Source: DATBSL01 sp963729875
GTDB taxonomy: Bacteria; Acidobacteriota; Vicinamibacteria; Fen-336
Reading direction: 5' to 3'
Assembly (NCBI GenBank): GCA_963729875.1
Contig: CAVSPR010000005.1
Coordinates: 310,001-374,000 of the forward strand
DNA: 64,000 nucleotides
Position numbers and translations under genes: made by a program. Below, in pieces: positions 26,239 to 34,717 of this stretch. The notes beneath the pieces were generated by a model. That model saw nothing but the letters and a program-made list of their open reading frames with translations. It did not search any database and had not been told where the DNA came from. Position 1 is the first letter of the stretch, and each line of letters starts with the position of its first letter.

Positions 26239-27087
26239 ATGGCGGTAACTCCCGTGCCGCGCATTCTCATCGTCGACGACGACCGGACGACGCTCCGGAT
26301 GTTGAGCCTGCAGCTGAAGGCTGCCGGATACGGGGTGGAGACCGCCCGCGACGGCGCCACGGCCCTCGCCCGCCTGGCCCGCACCCAGTTCGACCTCGTC
26401 CTCCTCGACGTGTGGATGCCAGGGATGGACGGCCTCGAGGTGCTGGCGCGGCTCCGCGGGGCGCCCTCCCGGCCCCGGGTCGTGGTGATGACCGCCGACG
26501 ACACGCCCGACACCCTCCTGCGGGCCGTCCGCGAGCACGCCTTCCGCTACGTGACCAAGCCGGTGGAGCCGGACGAGCTCTGCGCGGTCGTCGCCTCGGT
26601 GCTCGCCGCGAAGCCCGACCTGCGCCCCATCGAGGTGGTGTCGGCCAAGCCCGACTGGGTCGAGCTCCTCGTGCCCTGCGACCGGGACGCCGCGACCCGC
26701 ATCCAGGAGTTCCTCTCCCAGCTCGACAGCGACCTGCCGGAGAGCGTCCGCGCGGACGTCGGGCAGGCGTTTCGCGAGCTGCTGAACAACGCGATCGAGT
26801 GGGGTGGCCGGCTCGACCCGCAGCAGACCGTGCGCATCGCCTACCTGCGGGCGCGGCGCATGCTGCTCTACCGGATCGCGGACCCCGGCCAGGGCTTCAG
26901 CTTCCGCGACCTGACCCACGCCGCCGTCAACAACCCGCCGACCGACCCGATGGAGCACGCCACGGTGCGGGAGGAGAAGGGCCTGCGCCCCGGCGGGTTC
27001 GGCCTCCTCATGACGCGCCAGATGGTGGACGAGCTCCTCTACAACGAGGCCCACAACGAGGTCGTGTTCGTGAAGTACCTCGACTGA
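26239..27087 (+). CDS. response regulator fused to an RsbW-like ATPase domain
   Basis: 282 residues. Residues 8-125 form a receiver domain with DDD near 13-15, phospho-acceptor D57 (VLLDVWMPGMDG) and the conserved Lys in YVTKPVEP. Residues 140-282 are a histidine-kinase-like ATPase without a dimerisation/His domain: N-box FRELLNNAIEWGG, G1-like IADPGQGFSF, and GGFGLLMTRQMVDEL. It resembles anti-sigma kinases of the RsbW/SpoIIAB group under direct receiver control. No sigma factor or antagonist is adjacent. The GH9 gene follows 20 bp later. Confidence 0.85.
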   Translation: MAVTPVPRILIVDDDRTTLRMLSLQLKAAGYGVETARDGATALARLARTQFDLVLLDVWMPGMDGLEVLARLRGAPSRPRVVVMTADDTPDTLLRAVREHAFRYVTKPVEPDELCAVVASVLAAKPDLRPIEVVSAKPDWVELLVPCDRDAATRIQEFLSQLDSDLPESVRADVGQAFRELLNNAIEWGGRLDPQQTVRIAYLRARRMLLYRIADPGQGFSFRDLTHAAVNNPPTDPMEHATVREEKGLRPGGFGLLMTRQMVDELLYNEAHNEVVFVKYLD

Positions 27088-27107
27088 GGCGCTGTATCCT
27101 CCTCCGC

Positions 27108-28934
27108 ATGCTGGAACGGCATCGCGCGCTCGTGCTGGCGCTGGGGCTTCTTCTCGCGGGCTGCCGCGAGCGCATGCAGGCGCCGCCGGTTCCCTGCAAG
27201 CTCGATCACTTCGGCTATCGTCCGGACGACGTGAAGGTGGCCGTGTACTCCTCCGATCCGGGCCCCTCCGTGGAGGTGCGGTCGTCCGCGGGCTCCGTGG
27301 TCTTCCGGGTGCCAGCCGACGGAGGGTCCATCACGAGCAGGGGCCGGGACGCGATGAGCGGGGACCGGATCTGGTGGGTGGACTTCAGCCCCCTCGTCAC
27401 GCCGGGAACCTACCGGCTCTTCAGCACGACCCTGGACGACGCCTCCTACGAGTTCCGGGTCGCGCCCGACGTCTTCGACGGCGTCCTGCGGGCGGCGCTG
27501 CGGACCTTCTACCTTCAGCGATGCGGGGTGGCCAAGGTGGTCCGCTACGCGGCGGCATGGGCGGATGGGGACGCCTGCCACCGCGCCGATGCCTCGGCCG
27601 GTCCCGCCGAGGGCCAGGCGGACCACGGCCTGCGCGACCTCGCGGGCGGCTGGCACGACGCGGGGGACTACAACAAGTACGTTTGGACCAGCGTCTCCAA
27701 CGCCGTCCTGTTCCTGCTCCAGGCGTGGGAGGAGAGTCCAGACACGTTCCCCGACGGCGCCCTCGACATCCCCGAGTCGGGCAACGGGGTGTCCGACCTC
27801 CTCGACGAAGTGCGATGGGAAATGGACTTCCTGCTGAAGATGCAGCTTCCCGACGGCTCCGTGCTGTCTCGTCTCCACGCCAGCAGCCCGGCGTCCGGGG
27901 AGGCGCCGCCGAGCCGGGACTCGAGGCGGCGCTTCTACCACGACCCGACGCTCGAGTCCGGGGCCGTCTTCGCCGGGACCTGCGCCCTCGCCTCCCGCTC
28001 GTTCGCTCGCGCCGGAGACGGAGCGTACGCCCTCACCCTGCGGAAGGCGGCGCTGAGGGCATGGGACTGGCTGCAGCACGAGGGGGACAGCCCGGAGAAG
28101 GCCTGGGCGGCCGCGGAGCTGTTTCGCATGGACCCTGCTCTCGCGTCCGCCCGCGCCTACCTGGACGGGTACCATCCCCGGGGCTGGTCGGCCGCAGCCC
28201 TCGACGTGATGAGCTACGACACCCACGCGGCCCTGGCCTACCTCGAGGCCGCGGGGGCGACCCCGGGTGTCGTCTTGGCCATGAGGTCGGACATCGGCGC
28301 CCTGGTGGACGCGATCTTCGCCGCCGACGATCTCTATCGGAACGGCCTGCCGAGCCGGCGCTACCACTGGGGCTCGAACGGGATCCGGGCCGGGTACGGC
28401 GTCTTCCTGCTCCGCGCGGCGTGCCTCGGCGCCACCGGCTCCCGCACCCCCGCGCAGTGTCGCCTGCGGGCCCTCGAGACCCTGCGCTACTTCCACGGCC
28501 TGAACCCGCTCTCCATGGTCTACCTGACGAACATGGCCGCTCTCGGGGGCGAGCACTCGTCGTGGCAGATCTTCCACGCGTGGTTCGGCCAGTCCCAGAA
28601 TGCCCACTCCCGCCTCAACCACGTGGGCAAGCCCTCTTGGGTGGTCGAGCCGCACTATCCATATCTCAGGGGGACGGACAACCTCGGCGTTCGCGACGAC
28701 AAGGCGTCCGTCTACGGTCCCCCACCGGGGTTCGTCCCGGGCGGCCCCAACAAGGACTACTCGGGAGACGCCTCTCCGCCGCGCGGCTCGGCCCACCCGA
28801 ACCTCGCGTACCGCGACTGGAACGACCAGTCCCGCTGGACCGCCCGCACGTGGGAGGTCACGGAGAACTCGATCGGCTACCAGGGTCCGTACGTGGCCCT
28901 GGTCGCCGCCTTCGTGGGTTCCGGGACACGCTGA
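27108..28934 (+). CDS. GH9 family endoglucanase lipoprotein
   Basis: 608 residues with a lipoprotein signal (LALGLLLAGC). Residues 25-115 are the Ig-like CelD N-terminal domain found before many GH9 catalytic modules. The catalytic (alpha/alpha)6 domain contains DLAGGWHDAGDYNKYVW with the nucleophilic-water Asp pair, and near the C-terminus YRDWNDQSRWTARTWEVTENSIGYQ with the general-acid Glu. It should cleave beta-1,4-glucan (cellulose or similar) at the cell surface. ATG 27108 is the only start placing the signal peptide correctly. It lies 20 bp after the receiver-ATPase gene and might be cotranscribed. Confidence 0.92.
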   Translation: MLERHRALVLALGLLLAGCRERMQAPPVPCKLDHFGYRPDDVKVAVYSSDPGPSVEVRSSAGSVVFRVPADGGSITSRGRDAMSGDRIWWVDFSPLVTPGTYRLFSTTLDDASYEFRVAPDVFDGVLRAALRTFYLQRCGVAKVVRYAAAWADGDACHRADASAGPAEGQADHGLRDLAGGWHDAGDYNKYVWTSVSNAVLFLLQAWEESPDTFPDGALDIPESGNGVSDLLDEVRWEMDFLLKMQLPDGSVLSRLHASSPASGEAPPSRDSRRRFYHDPTLESGAVFAGTCALASRSFARAGDGAYALTLRKAALRAWDWLQHEGDSPEKAWAAAELFRMDPALASARAYLDGYHPRGWSAAALDVMSYDTHAALAYLEAAGATPGVVLAMRSDIGALVDAIFAADDLYRNGLPSRRYHWGSNGIRAGYGVFLLRAACLGATGSRTPAQCRLRALETLRYFHGLNPLSMVYLTNMAALGGEHSSWQIFHAWFGQSQNAHSRLNHVGKPSWVVEPHYPYLRGTDNLGVRDDKASVYGPPPGFVPGGPNKDYSGDASPPRGSAHPNLAYRDWNDQSRWTARTWEVTENSIGYQGPYVALVAAFVGSGTR

Positions 28935-28949
28935 CGGCCCGGGCGAGCC

Positions 28950-31868
28950 TCAGCGACGCCTGCGCTTCGACGCCGGCCGGCCGGCGGCTCGCCTGCGGCC
29001 GGCCGGACTCGCCGCGGCCTTGCGGCGAACGCCGGAGCGTCCCGACGGCGACCGGACAGCGAGGACGAGGGCGGCGAGAAGGGCGTCGAGCTCCCGCTCC
29101 AGGTGCTCGAGCGCGGCCCCCGCGCCCTCCAGCCGGCCCGCTTCACCCATCTTCTGCAGCCGCAGGGCCGCCTCGGTCGCGGGCGGGGCGGCGAAGTTCG
29201 ACACCGCCCCCTTCAGTGCGTGGGCGGCCGCCCGGAGCGCGGCGGCGTCGCTGTCCCGGACCGCCGCCCGGACGCGCGCGAGCTGCTTTGGCGAGTCCAC
29301 CCGGAAGATCCGGACGAGATCGGCCAGGGCTTTGGGGTGGCCTCCGACGCGCTCGAGCAGCCGTGCCAGGTCGAACACTTCGCGGGTCGGGGGCGCGGTC
29401 GCCCCGACGACACCCTCGATCGCCGCGGCCAGCTCGCGGGGCTGCAGGGGCTTCGCCAGGTAGGCGTCCATCCCCGCCTCGAGGCAGCGCTCGGCGTCGC
29501 CCTTCATCGCGTGGGCGGTCAGGGCCACGATCGGGAGGCGGCCGCCCGTCGCGCGCTCGCGCTCGCGGATCGCGGCCGTCGCCTCGAGCCCGTCCATCTC
29601 CGGCATCTGCACGTCCATCAGCACGACGTCGAAGGCGCCCTTCTCGAGGAGCGCCAGGACCTCACGCCCGTTCGCGGCGACCGTCGCCTCGTGGCCCGCG
29701 CGCTCGAGCATGCCCACCGCGACTTGCTGGTTGACCACGTTGTCCTCGGCGACGAGGACGCGGAGGTGCCGGCCCGCCTTCGGGGGCCGCGCCGCGGCCG
29801 TCCCCGGCCTCTTCTTCGCCCCCGACAGCCGTGAGCCGAGGACGCCCACGATCGTGTCCATGAGATCGGACTGCTTGACGGGCTTGGTCAGGTAGGCGGA
29901 GATCCCGAGCTCGAAGCAGCGGGCCCGGTCGCCGGGCCGGGCGCCCGAGCTCAGCATCATGATCGAGGCCCGGGCGAGACGCGGGCTCTGCTGGACCCTC
30001 TCCGCGAGATCGAAGCCGTCCATCCCCGGCATGCTCGCGTCGAGGAGGACCAGGGGATAGGGCCGCCCCGCCCGCTGCGCCGCCTCCATCACGTCGAGGG
30101 CGGCCTGCGCTCCCGCCACCGCGGTCGGCTGCATGCGCCACTGGGTGAGCACCTCCTCGAGGATGTGGCGGTTCGTCGCGTTGTCGTCCACCACCAGGAC
30201 GCGCAGCCCGCGCAGCTGCGCCGGCAGCCCGTCCGCGACCCGGACCCGCTCGGGCGCCGTCCCGAAGCGGGCGGTGAAGCGGAAGCGGGAGCCGCGCCCG
30301 GGCTCGCTGTCGACGGTGATGCGCCCGCCCATCAGCTCCACGAGCTGGGCGGAGATCGAGAGGCCGAGGCCGGTACCTCCGTACTCGCGGGTGGTCGAGC
30401 CGTCGGCCTGGGCGAAGGCCTCGAAGATCAGCGCCTGCTTGTCGCGGGGGATGCCGATCCCGGTGTCGGCCACCAGGAACCCGAGGGCGACCCCGCCCGC
30501 CTCCTCCGCCTGCTTCTCGACCTGCACCACCACCTCGCCGCGCTCCGTGAACTTGATGGCGTTGCCCACCAGGTTGACGAGGACCTGGCGCAGCCGCGGG
30601 GCGTCGCCCACCACGCGGTCGGGCACCTCGGGGGCGATCCGCCCGGCGAGCTCGAGGCCCTTCTGGTGCGCCCGCAGCCCGAGCGTGCGCAGGGTGTTCC
30701 CCAGGGCCTCCCGCAGGTCGAACTCGGCCGGGACGAGCTCGAGCCGCCCCGCCTCGATCTTCGAGAAGTCGAGCACGTCGTTGATGAGCCCGAGGAGCGA
30801 CTCCGCCGAGTCCTTGAGCGTGACCACGTACTCCCGCTGCCCGGGGGCGAGGGGCGTGTCGAGCAGCAGCTCCGACATCCCGATCACGGCGTTCATCGGG
30901 GTCCGGATCTCGTGGCTCATGTTGGCGAGGAAGTCGCTCTTGGCCCGGCTCGCCGCGACCGCGGTCTCTCGCGCCTGCCGCAGCTCCTCGGCGATCCGCC
31001 TCTGCTCGGTGACGTCGCGCGCCACCGCGTAGATGAGCCCCTCCTCCGGCAGGGGAGTGGACTTCCAGGAGAGCCAGCGGTAGGAGCCGTCCTTGCAGAG
31101 GTAGCGGTTCTCGAAGAAGACGGTCTCGACGCCGACCGCGAGCGAGCCCGCCTCGGCCGACGTGGCGTGGCGGTCGTCCGGGTGCACGAAATCGACGTAG
31201 GGCCGCGACATCAGCTCCGCCGGGGTGTAGCCGAGCGTCTTCTCCCAGGCGGGGTTCAGCCGACGGAAGGTCCCGTCGACACCGGCGATGCACAGCATGT
31301 CCGGCGAGGTGTCGAAGAGCGTCGCGAGCTCCGCCTCCGCGCGCTTTCTCTCCGCGAACTGGCCGATCTGGCTCCCGATGGTGGAGAGCATCTCGAGGAG
31401 CTCCGCGTCGGGCCGCCCGATCTCCCGGCTGAAGAACTCGAGCACCCCGATCACCTCGGTCCCGAGGAGGATCGGGAAGCCGAGGGCGGCGTGGAGGTTC
31501 GCCCGGGCGACGGCGGGACCCCGGGGGAAGTTGGCGTCGTGGATGACGTCCGGGGCGTAGAAGGGCTGGCCGCTCTTCCAGACCCGGCCCGGCAGGCCGA
31601 TCCCCGAGGCGAAGGTCGACCCCCGGCTCACCGCCTCGAACTCGGGGAACGAGGCCCCGGGAGCGGTCCAGGTCTCCACGCACCGCAGGGCAGCCGAGGC
31701 CGTGTCGATCTGCCAGAGGCCCGCGTAGTCCCACCCCTGGGCCTCGCAGATCGCCTGGAGGATCCGGCGCGCGGCTTCCCGAAGCGAGGACGACTCGGCC
31801 AGCACACGCGCGACGGAGTACTGCGCGTGCAGCCGGCGGACCGCCTCGTCCTCGTGTATGGGTTCCAT
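28950..31868 (-). CDS. hybrid sensor histidine kinase (GAF-PAS-HisKA-HATPase-REC-REC-HPt)
   Basis: 972 residues with a complete phosphorelay in one chain: GAF (about 20-175), PAS (180-295), HisKA with H319 in NMSHEIRTPMN, HATPase (DTGIGI; GGTGLGLSI), a first receiver (VLLDASMPGMDG, Asp near 607), a second receiver (VLMDVQMPEMDG, Asp near 750) and an HPt domain (HALKGAVSN, His near 885). It has no transmembrane segment, so it senses a cytoplasmic signal. The C-terminal 35 residues are very basic. It converges with the GH9 gene (15 bp apart), and no partner regulator is adjacent. Confidence 0.94.
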   Translation of the reverse strand: MEPIHEDEAVRRLHAQYSVARVLAESSSLREAARRILQAICEAQGWDYAGLWQIDTASAALRCVETWTAPGASFPEFEAVSRGSTFASGIGLPGRVWKSGQPFYAPDVIHDANFPRGPAVARANLHAALGFPILLGTEVIGVLEFFSREIGRPDAELLEMLSTIGSQIGQFAERKRAEAELATLFDTSPDMLCIAGVDGTFRRLNPAWEKTLGYTPAELMSRPYVDFVHPDDRHATSAEAGSLAVGVETVFFENRYLCKDGSYRWLSWKSTPLPEEGLIYAVARDVTEQRRIAEELRQARETAVAASRAKSDFLANMSHEIRTPMNAVIGMSELLLDTPLAPGQREYVVTLKDSAESLLGLINDVLDFSKIEAGRLELVPAEFDLREALGNTLRTLGLRAHQKGLELAGRIAPEVPDRVVGDAPRLRQVLVNLVGNAIKFTERGEVVVQVEKQAEEAGGVALGFLVADTGIGIPRDKQALIFEAFAQADGSTTREYGGTGLGLSISAQLVELMGGRITVDSEPGRGSRFRFTARFGTAPERVRVADGLPAQLRGLRVLVVDDNATNRHILEEVLTQWRMQPTAVAGAQAALDVMEAAQRAGRPYPLVLLDASMPGMDGFDLAERVQQSPRLARASIMMLSSGARPGDRARCFELGISAYLTKPVKQSDLMDTIVGVLGSRLSGAKKRPGTAAARPPKAGRHLRVLVAEDNVVNQQVAVGMLERAGHEATVAANGREVLALLEKGAFDVVLMDVQMPEMDGLEATAAIRERERATGGRLPIVALTAHAMKGDAERCLEAGMDAYLAKPLQPRELAAAIEGVVGATAPPTREVFDLARLLERVGGHPKALADLVRIFRVDSPKQLARVRAAVRDSDAAALRAAAHALKGAVSNFAAPPATEAALRLQKMGEAGRLEGAGAALEHLERELDALLAALVLAVRSPSGRSGVRRKAAASPAGRRRAAGRPASKRRRR

Positions 31869-31919
31869 GCGGGATGGGGCTTTGTGACGGCTATGCTAGC
31901 ACTTGCGTCGACGACCCGG

Positions 31920-33251
31920 TCACGCGGCCGGGGGCTGGTCGACGATGGCCTCGCGCGCGGGGTCCCACCAGACCTTGCGACCCGACCAGTAGGACTGCGT
32001 GGCCATCATGCACGCCACCGAGTGCGCGAAGCCGTCCTCGACGGTGCAGTGGGGCGGCTGGCGCGAGCGCAGGCACTCGAACCAGTCCGCCATGTGCTCG
32101 AGCGACAGGTCGTCGATGCCCATCGGCGGCGGCTCCGACTCGCCGGGGAGCAGGACGTACCTCCCTTCTCTCTGACGGTCGATGTCGGGGTCGGCCTCGT
32201 GGGTGCCCTTCTCCTCGACCAGCTGGTAGCGGGGGCTGCCCTCGCCTCCGAGGTTCACGAGGGTGGCCTTCTTCCCCATGTAGCGCGTGAACGACGGTGC
32301 GTCGTTGCCGAAGCTCGTGGAGTAGCTGACGAGGAAGCCCTTCGGGTACTCGAGCAGCGCCTGGAACGTGTCCGCGTTCTCGCGGCCGTCGGGCCAGGCG
32401 AAGACGCCCCCGTGGGCCACCGCCGAGCGGGGATGGCTGTCTCCCATGAACCAGTGCACGAGGTCGATCCCGTGGCTCATCCACTGGTCGGGGATTCCGC
32501 CGGAGAACTCCTTGTAGAGGCGAAACTCGAAGTAGAGCCGGGGATCGAAAGGCCGGTACGGCTTGGTCATGAGCCAGCTGCGCCAGTCCGTGTCCTCCTC
32601 GCGGATCCGGCCCACCTCCTCGCGCCCCCGCCACCGCGGCCCGTGGTAGTTCCAGACCACCTCCACCTTGCTCACGTCGCCGAGCGCGCCGCCCCGCACG
32701 AGATCGTGCGCGGCCCGGGGGTGAGGCTCGCTCCGGTGCTGGGTCCCGACCTGGACGATCCTCCCGCTCCGCCGCACCGCGTCGCGCGCCGCCTTGACCT
32801 CGTCGAGCACGTTGCCCATGGGCTTCTCGACGTAGGCGTCCTTCCCGGCCTCGACCACCCTCTTCAGGATCGGCGAGTGGGAGTGCTCGGGGGTGGAGAT
32901 CAGCACGCCGTCCACGTCCTCGACGGCCAGCAGATCCTCGAGGCGCTGGAACGGCCGCGGTGCCCGCCCGTAGATCTCGGCGTTGGCGCTCACCGCCCTC
33001 TCGCGATTGACGCTCCAGAGGTCGCACACGGCCGTCATCTCGACGTTGTGTCGCTCCCGGAGACGGCCGGCGATCTGGACGAGGCCCCGGCCACGGTTCC
33101 CCACGCCGATGTGACCGAGGGAGATCCGGTCGTTGGCGCCGAGGATCCTCGAGTAGGAGAGGGCGGTGGCGGTCAGCGCCGCCCCCCCCGTGATCCTGGC
33201 CGACCGGCCGAGAAACGCCCGGCGATCGATGTGCTTCTTCGAGTCTTTCAT
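31920..33251 (-). CDS. Tat-leader Gfo/Idh/MocA family oxidoreductase
   Basis: 443 residues. A twin-arginine leader (DRRAFLGRSARITGGAAL) precedes a Rossmann domain (ISLGHIGVGNRGRGL) and the family motif EKPMGN with its catalytic-pathway Lys. A predicted exported, NAD(P)-binding sugar oxidoreductase or dehydratase. Many Acidobacteriota and Bacteroidota members act on sugars, glycosides or sialic-acid-type substrates. The substrate is unknown. Start ATG 33251 is followed directly by the leader. It is 51 bp upstream of the hybrid kinase gene on the same strand. Confidence 0.9.
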   Translation of the reverse strand: MKDSKKHIDRRAFLGRSARITGGAALTATALSYSRILGANDRISLGHIGVGNRGRGLVQIAGRLRERHNVEMTAVCDLWSVNRERAVSANAEIYGRAPRPFQRLEDLLAVEDVDGVLISTPEHSHSPILKRVVEAGKDAYVEKPMGNVLDEVKAARDAVRRSGRIVQVGTQHRSEPHPRAAHDLVRGGALGDVSKVEVVWNYHGPRWRGREEVGRIREEDTDWRSWLMTKPYRPFDPRLYFEFRLYKEFSGGIPDQWMSHGIDLVHWFMGDSHPRSAVAHGGVFAWPDGRENADTFQALLEYPKGFLVSYSTSFGNDAPSFTRYMGKKATLVNLGGEGSPRYQLVEEKGTHEADPDIDRQREGRYVLLPGESEPPPMGIDDLSLEHMADWFECLRSRQPPHCTVEDGFAHSVACMMATQSYWSGRKVWWDPAREAIVDQPPAA

Positions 33252-33383
33252 GCCTCACCTCCAGCAGGATCCGGCTGAGGGCATCTGCGTAAGGCAGGTG
33301 GCGACGGGTGGGGAAGGGTCGCACGAAACCACTCCCGGAGCTACTCGGGAGGAAGCCCGGATCGGGCGGTAGAATTCCGGCCA

Positions 33384-34289
33384 ATGCCGTCCGTCCGCCG
33401 ATGCGCCGGGTCGCCGGGCCTGCCGGCGCTCATGGTCGTCGTCTTGTCCGCGGCGGCGAGCGCGGTCTGGCCCCGGCCTGCGCTCGCCCAGCAGCCGCAG
33501 AACCCGTCGCCGATGGTCGAGCACACCCGGGCGCACCCGCGCCTTGCGGAAACGAGGCCGCCCGGCCGGCGGGAGGGGCTCGAGCTCGGCGCGCTCTTCC
33601 TGCCAGAGCGCCTGGCGGTGAAGCCCGGGAGGACGGTGCCCCTCCTCGTCGTGTTCCACGCCGGCACCTGGGTCCCGGAAGTCGCGGCCGCCGCGGTCGG
33701 CACCGCGGTCATCGGCGTCCAGATCACCGCCGGCTCCGGAGGCTACGCCGCGGCGGTCGCGGACCCCGGCCGGTTCCCGGCGCTCCTCGAGGAAGCCGAG
33801 CGGAAGGCGGGCGTGCGACTCCGCCCGGTGACCCTCGCTGGGTGGAGCGCGGGGTGCGGGGCGGTCCGCGAGCTGCTGCGACAGCCGGCCTCCTTGTCGC
33901 GGGTCGAGCGGGTCGTCGCGATCGACGGCATCCACACCGACTACGTCGGCGGCCGGCCGGGCCCGCTCGAGTCGCGCCTCGAGACGGAGAAGCTGGAGCC
34001 GTGGCTCGCGCTGGCCCGCGAGGCCGTCGCCGGGCGCAAGAGGCTGCTCATCCTGCACACGGAGATCTTCCCAGGGACCTTCGCCAGCACGACGGAGACC
34101 GCCGACTGGCTGATCCGAGAGCTCGGTTTGCGCCGCCGTGCCGTCGCCCGATGGGGCCCCATGGGGACGGCCCTCCTGAGCGACACGCGCGCGGGCCGCC
34201 TGCGGATCCGGGGGTACGCCGGCAACTCGGCGCCGGACCACGTGGACCTCCTCCACGCGTTGCCCGACTGGTTGCGGATGCGGGATTGA
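33384..34289 (+). CDS. secreted alpha/beta-hydrolase-like protein
   Basis: 301 residues with a signal peptide (hydrophobic 13-35, APALAQ-like end). The nucleophile elbow GWSAGCGA puts Ser155 in the G-x-S-x-G place, with a first-strand PLLVVFHAGTWV before it. The C-terminal DHVDLL supplies a candidate catalytic His. The enzyme type (esterase, peptidase) is unresolved. It diverges from the oxidoreductase gene. The gene ends 16 bp before the cold-shock promoter, without a terminator of its own before it. Confidence 0.7.
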   Translation: MPSVRRCAGSPGLPALMVVVLSAAASAVWPRPALAQQPQNPSPMVEHTRAHPRLAETRPPGRREGLELGALFLPERLAVKPGRTVPLLVVFHAGTWVPEVAAAAVGTAVIGVQITAGSGGYAAAVADPGRFPALLEEAERKAGVRLRPVTLAGWSAGCGAVRELLRQPASLSRVERVVAIDGIHTDYVGGRPGPLESRLETEKLEPWLALAREAVAGRKRLLILHTEIFPGTFASTTETADWLIRELGLRRRAVARWGPMGTALLSDTRAGRLRIRGYAGNSAPDHVDLLHALPDWLRMRD

Positions 34290-34305
34290 GGGCGGGCGTC
34301 GGTCC

Positions 34306-34334
34306 TTGTCATTCCGGGCCGAGTCTGTTACTAT
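34306..34334 (+). promoter_or_regulatory. sigma-70-type promoter of the cold-shock gene
   Basis: TTGTCA (34306-34311), a 17-bp spacer and TACTAT (34329-34334). Transcription would start near 34341, giving a 5' leader of about 120 nt, the length usual for cspA-type genes. Confidence 0.6.
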
Positions 34335-34375
34335 GCGCATGCATTAGTTGGTCGTTGCTCTGGCGTTGCGGAAGG

Positions 34376-34407
34376 AGCCGCCCACGGTGGGTGGCTTTTG
34401 CTTTTTG
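34376..34407 (+). promoter_or_regulatory. terminator-like hairpin inside the cold-shock leader
   Basis: AGCCGCCC (34376-34383) pairs with GGGTGGCT (34389-34396), loop ACGGT, then TTTTGCTTTTTG. It looks like an intrinsic terminator placed in the leader, 55 nt before the ATG. It may be an attenuator, or a terminator for the upstream hydrolase. Confidence 0.55.
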
Positions 34408-34461
34408 TGAGCGCGCAGGCACGAAGCCGCTAGGCACGAGGCCAGGAGGCCTGCACGTATC

Positions 34462-34665
34462 ATGATCGAAGGCACCGTCAAGTGGTTCAACGAGTCCAAG
34501 GGTTTCGGTTTTCTCTCGCACGAGGGTGGTCCGGACGTTTTCGTCCACCACTCCGAGATCCGCGCTGAGGGCTTTCGTACCCTCAACGAGGGTGACAAGG
34601 TCCAGTTCGAGATCACGGAGAGCCCCAAGGGGCCCCGCGCCTCGAACGTGACCCTCGCCCGCTAG
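34462..34665 (+). CDS. CspA-family cold-shock RNA-binding protein
   Basis: 67 residues, the normal size. RNP1 KGFGFLS and RNP2 VFVHHSEI are intact in a single OB-fold that binds single-stranded RNA/DNA and acts as an RNA chaperone. The start KWFNESKGFGFL region is canonical. AGGAGG lies 12 bp before the ATG, a long spacing. The long leader with a hairpin suggests temperature- or antitermination-dependent control. A strong hairpin terminator follows. Confidence 0.97.
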   Translation: MIEGTVKWFNESKGFGFLSHEGGPDVFVHHSEIRAEGFRTLNEGDKVQFEITESPKGPRASNVTLAR

Positions 34666-34689
34666 ACTCCGCGAGTCGCACCATCCGCA

Positions 34690-34715
34690 AGCCCGGGGCC
34701 GCAAGGCCCCGGGCT
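34690..34715. terminator. terminator hairpin between csp and the cyclic glucan synthase gene
   Basis: A perfect 11-bp stem (AGCCCGGGGCC and complement) closed by a GCAA tetraloop lies between two converging genes and could serve both strands. A short T-rich tail (CATTT) follows on the plus strand. Confidence 0.75.
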
Positions 34716-34717
34716 CG

